In this document: one piece after another, positions 7,972-9,755 of the stretch | Layout of the letters: each line of letters starts with the position of its first letter | Numbering within the stretch: the first letter of the stretch is position 1 | Source: Candidatus Portiera sp. | GTDB taxonomy: Bacteria > Pseudomonadota > Gammaproteobacteria > CBDBNL01 > JAAOII01 | Length of the DNA stretch: 9,755 bases | Direction: 5' to 3' | Assembly (NCBI GenBank): GCA_015163845.1 | Contig: JAAOII010000007.1 | Coordinates: 1-9,755 of the forward strand | Notes under the pieces: generated by a model | Databases searched by the model: none | Seen by the model: the letters and a program-made list of their open reading frames with translations, nothing else | What the model was told of the DNA's origin: nothing | Position numbers and translations under genes: made by a program

Positions 7972-9319
7972 GACAAAACCAGAAATTACAGATATGCATG
8001 ACCCTAAACGCCAGCAGAAGATATTAGTTGATACTAATGTTATTAGTCATATTGCGGCAATACCAAGTGACAAGCATTCTAAAAAGATAAAAAGTTTTCA
8101 AAGGGCATCAAAGAAGTGGTGGAATTCCATTCAGGAATTTCAAGAGTTTGAGTTAGTTATATCTGCAACTATTTGGGAGGAACTATCCCATGGAGGAGGG
8201 GATGATGCTAAAAGATGTCAAGATGTAGTTAAAGGAATTATTATACTTCCAAGCACCCCAGAAATTGAAAAATTTGCTGATGACTTGGTTGATGAGAATA
8301 TTTTTAAGGAAAAATCTTTCAAAGATGCTCTAATTGCTGCAACTGGATGTTTCTATGATATTGATTATATAGTGAGCTATAATATGAAAGATTTGTCTAA
8401 TCCTAAGAAGCAAGAAGAGCTTGAAATTGCAGCTGATAAAATTAGTTACGAGGCACCTAAATTATGCACTCCAGATGAGTTTAGAGCTAATGATTCAAAA
8501 TCAACTAGCTCTAAATCTGCCCCTTATCATGTCCAAGATAAGAGTTCAAATTATGGAGAAATATCCTATAATATGAATGTTAAAGAGCGTAAAGAGTATC
8601 AAGAACCAACCTTTACAGAAGAACAATGGCTGAAGATACAGGAGATAGAATCCTCTCCAATATTTCAAAAGTGCCAGAAGATCAGCGAAGAGATTTGTGC
8701 CAAATACGACTATGATATTCATAAGTATTTTGAAGCAATTAGGGCTATGCCAAGAGTTCCTGGAATGAAATATGCAGAGGTACCCAGTGAGCAGGATAGG
8801 GCAAGGGTAGCGAGAAAGGTAAGGGCGAAAATAGAAGCTAAAAAGTTAGCCGCTGCCAAGAAAGCTAAAGAGGATCCAGGACCTAAAGAATATGAAGCAC
8901 CAACCTATACAGAAGAACAATGGCTGAAGATACAAGAGATAGAAAAATCTCCAATAGTTGAGGAGTGTCGTCAGATACGTCTTAAGCTCTTGGCGGAGCA
9001 TGACTATGATATTCATAAGCTTGGTGAAGCGATTAGGGCAAAACCCAGAGTTCCTGGTATGAAATATGCTGAGATACCTCCCCCTAATCCTAAGATAGAG
9101 GAAGCAGCAAGAAAACTTGAGGCAAAGTATGGTTCTAGAGCCGAGTTAAGGAAAAGACATAGATTGCTGGCAAGAAAGACCATCAGAAAACAAATCACAG
9201 ATAAAAAATGGCTAAAAGAGTGCGAGGCACGGATAGCAGCTGAGAAGGTGGCAGCAAGAAAACTTAAGAGAGAGCTTAAGGCAAATAAAGAGGCCTCTAA
9301 TAAGAGAGTTGTTTCCTAA
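7970..9319 (+). CDS. PIN-domain (VapC-like) ribonuclease fused to two antitoxin-like modules, paralogue 2
   Basis: This 449-residue tandem copy of the upstream gene lies 20 bp after it and is probably in the same transcript. ATG 7970 has no ribosome binding site, so translation may be coupled to the first gene. ATG 7994 is the position matching the paralogue's start and would remove eight residues. The PIN domain keeps D21, E71, D119, N138 and D141. After the linker come two full modules of 98 residues (208-305 and 306 to about 404). The second is IEKSPIVEECRQIRLKLL...HDYDIHKL...PGMKYAEIPP. Then follows a basic stretch and the same tail as the paralogue, from W414. The second module is closest to the stand-alone antitoxin-like proteins I recall ('DPIVEEVRxIR...YDIHAI...'). 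An enzyme held inactive by its own C-terminal modules is a plausible model. A PIN nuclease whose C-terminus binds RNA or protein instead is the alternative. Confidence 0.75.
   Translation: MTKPEITDMHDPKRQQKILVDTNVISHIAAIPSDKHSKKIKSFQRASKKWWNSIQEFQEFELVISATIWEELSHGGGDDAKRCQDVVKGIIILPSTPEIEKFADDLVDENIFKEKSFKDALIAATGCFYDIDYIVSYNMKDLSNPKKQEELEIAADKISYEAPKLCTPDEFRANDSKSTSSKSAPYHVQDKSSNYGEISYNMNVKERKEYQEPTFTEEQWLKIQEIESSPIFQKCQKISEEICAKYDYDIHKYFEAIRAMPRVPGMKYAEVPSEQDRARVARKVRAKIEAKKLAAAKKAKEDPGPKEYEAPTYTEEQWLKIQEIEKSPIVEECRQIRLKLLAEHDYDIHKLGEAIRAKPRVPGMKYAEIPPPNPKIEEAARKLEAKYGSRAELRKRHRLLARKTIRKQITDKKWLKECEARIAAEKVAARKLKRELKANKEASNKRVVS
7994..8103 (+). repeat. Long direct repeat A, copy 2 (start of PIN domain)
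   Basis: This is the second copy of the segment at 6903-7012, offset by 1,091 bp. Identity drops after this point, where synonymous and non-synonymous changes appear together. Confidence 0.9.
8591..8719 (+). repeat. Long direct repeat B, copy 2 (first module)
   Basis: This is the second copy of 7509-7637. It is much closer to module 1 of paralogue 1 than to module 2 of its own gene, so the modules multiplied before the whole gene was duplicated, or conversion has kept module 1 alike. Confidence 0.9.
8885..9181 (+). repeat. Second 98-codon module inside paralogue 2
   Basis: It begins with KEYEAPTYTEEQWLKIQ, exactly 98 codons (294 bp) after the equivalent lysine of module 1. It repeats the order TEEQW, SPI, YDYDIHK, IRAxPRVPGMKYAE. 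Paralogue 1 keeps only the first 14 residues of this module before its tail. Confidence 0.8.
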
Positions 9320-9341
9320 AGTCCTTTAATGTGGTTGTTAT
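9302..9341 (+). repeat. 3'-flank repeat, copy 2
   Basis: This is the counterpart of 7932-7971. Where copy 1 supplies the ATG of paralogue 2 (7970), this copy reads ATA, so no third gene starts here. Confidence 0.8.
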
Positions 9342-9388
9342 AAAAAAATAAGAATCTCCAGAAAGTTTAGAGATATGGAAGAATTTCC

Positions 9389-9400
9389 AGTTCCTGAACT
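9389..9400. repeat. Short inverted repeat before gatC
   Basis: AGTTC-CT-GAACT is a 5-bp inverted repeat with a 2-bp centre. The perfect 8-bp palindrome GGGCGCCC lies just after it at 9408-9415, a small GC-rich patch in AT-rich DNA. No T-run follows, so a terminator is not supported. A binding site is possible but unproven. Confidence 0.3.
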
Positions 9401-9418
9401 CTGCAGCGGGCGCCCCCT

Positions 9419-9474
9419 ATCTTATATAATAATACTTATATAAGACATCTTATATAATAATACTTATATAATAC
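9419..9474. repeat. Tandem 28-bp repeat built of four 14-bp TATATAA units, upstream of gatC
   Basis: Two 28-bp units (9419-9446 and 9447-9474) match at 27 of 28 positions. Each consists of two 14-bp subunits, giving CTTATATAA at 9421, 9435, 9449 and 9463. Within the first unit CTTATATAA (9421-9429) and TTATATAAG (9436-9444) form a perfect 9-bp inverted repeat with a 6-bp centre. The last subunit supplies the probable -10 of gatC. Repeated operators, strand slippage, or a set of alternative -10 elements could explain it. Confidence 0.85.
9442..9472 (+). promoter_or_regulatory. gatC: Predicted gatC promoter, possibly leaderless
   Basis: TATAAT at 9467-9472 is a perfect -10 hexamer. Only AAGACA (9442-9447, spacer 19) resembles a -35. 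A start 7 bp after the -10 falls on the A of the gatC ATG, and no ribosome binding site precedes that ATG. This suggests a leaderless transcript. Earlier TATAAT copies (9425-9430, 9453-9458) would instead give short AT-rich leaders. Confidence 0.4.
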
Positions 9475-9478
9475 ACCT

Positions 9479-9755
9479 ATGGCAATTGATCAAGAGAAAC
9501 TAGCGGAGTTGATGACTTTGTCTCGCTTACATATAGGCGAGGAGTCGTCTGCGGAGTTCAAGCAGGACCTAACCAATATTCTGGGGTTATTGGAAGAGCT
9601 TAAGCTTACAGATACAAAAGGAGTGGAGCCCTTGACTAATCCTCATGATGCTAGTCAGTTCTTACGCACGGATAGTGTTACAGAAGATAATCAAAGGGAG
9701 TCGCTTATAAAGAATGCTCCTGAGTCAGAGTCGGGTTTGTATTTGGTTCCACAGG
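9479..9755 (+). CDS. gatC: Asp-tRNA(Asn)/Glu-tRNA(Gln) amidotransferase subunit C, 3' end outside window
   Basis: The first 92 residues of a protein usually 95-100 residues long are visible. The start MAIDQEKLAELMTLSRLHI and the helix with LTNILGLLEEL are family features. So are GVEPLTNPHDASQFLRTDSVTE and the ending AP-x(4)-GLYLVPQ. GatC holds together and stabilises GatA and GatB in the complex that amidates mischarged Asp-tRNA(Asn) or Glu-tRNA(Gln) in the cytoplasm. gatA and gatB normally follow and would lie beyond the right edge. The ATG is certain from the family's N-terminus, although no ribosome binding site is present and an unusual repeat array lies directly before it. Only the last few codons are missing. 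Confidence 0.93.
   Translation, partial: MAIDQEKLAELMTLSRLHIGEESSAEFKQDLTNILGLLEELKLTDTKGVEPLTNPHDASQFLRTDSVTEDNQRESLIKNAPESESGLYLVPQ

Noticed and set aside
9013..9198. Minus-strand frames inside the PIN genes (also near 7455-7927)
   Set aside because: They mirror the lysine/glutamate-rich modules on the coding strand and have no start signals.
9419..9474. CRISPR-like array
   Set aside because: The two 28-bp repeats abut with no spacer between them and no cas genes are present.

Overview
This is an AT-rich bacterial window, most likely from a gammaproteobacterium. It looks like an accessory (defence-type) gene cluster lying between two housekeeping genes. The left edge is the 3' end of a gene whose product resembles the C-terminus of the large NAD-specific glutamate dehydrogenase. 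The right edge is the 5' end of gatC, the small subunit of the Asp-tRNA(Asn)/Glu-tRNA(Gln) amidotransferase. Both edges are visibly richer in G+C than the middle: 33 of 60 bases at 61-120 are G or C, against about 12 of 60 at 3541-3600. The proteobacterial assignment rests only on the look of these two proteins, and the genus cannot be named from the sequence.

Layout. 3-707 (+): glutamate dehydrogenase C-terminus. 708-943: short convergent intergenic region with a perfect 12-bp palindrome and a weak hairpin. 944-5671 (-): a 1575-residue DUF4011 / superfamily-1 helicase / Vsr-like (MTES_1575-type) nuclease fusion of the kind described as the one-gene Hhe anti-phage system. 5686-6723 (-): a 345-residue Mrr-like PD-(D/Q)xK restriction endonuclease with an N-terminal PUA-like domain. 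It lies 14 bp upstream of the helicase gene and is probably co-transcribed with it. 6724-6902: divergent promoter region. 6903-7949 and 7970-9319 (+): two tandem paralogous PIN-domain proteins. 9320-9478: intergenic region with a striking AT-rich repeat array directly in front of gatC. 9479-9755 (+): gatC, cut by the window end.

How the genes may work together. The Mrr-like protein and the helicase-nuclease look like a two-gene nucleic-acid-targeting defence operon, with a modification or DNA sensor plus nuclease and a motor plus nuclease. The divergent PIN genes look like VapC-type toxins. After the PIN domain each continues into a repeated module of about 98 residues. The core of that module (SPI-x5-I...YDYDI-H/N-K...PG-x-KY-x-E-I/V-P) resembles, from memory, the small stand-alone antitoxin-like proteins encoded next to this VapC subfamily. 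My reading is that toxin and antitoxin have been fused into one chain, with one full module in the first paralogue and two in the second. This is the most unusual feature here and the best candidate for an undescribed arrangement. No separate antitoxin gene is visible beside either PIN gene.

The PIN genes arose by tandem duplication: the nucleotide sequence is identical over 104 bp at the start of the PIN domain and differs at only one of 129 bp in the first module. No transposase, integrase, tRNA, rRNA or CRISPR array was found.
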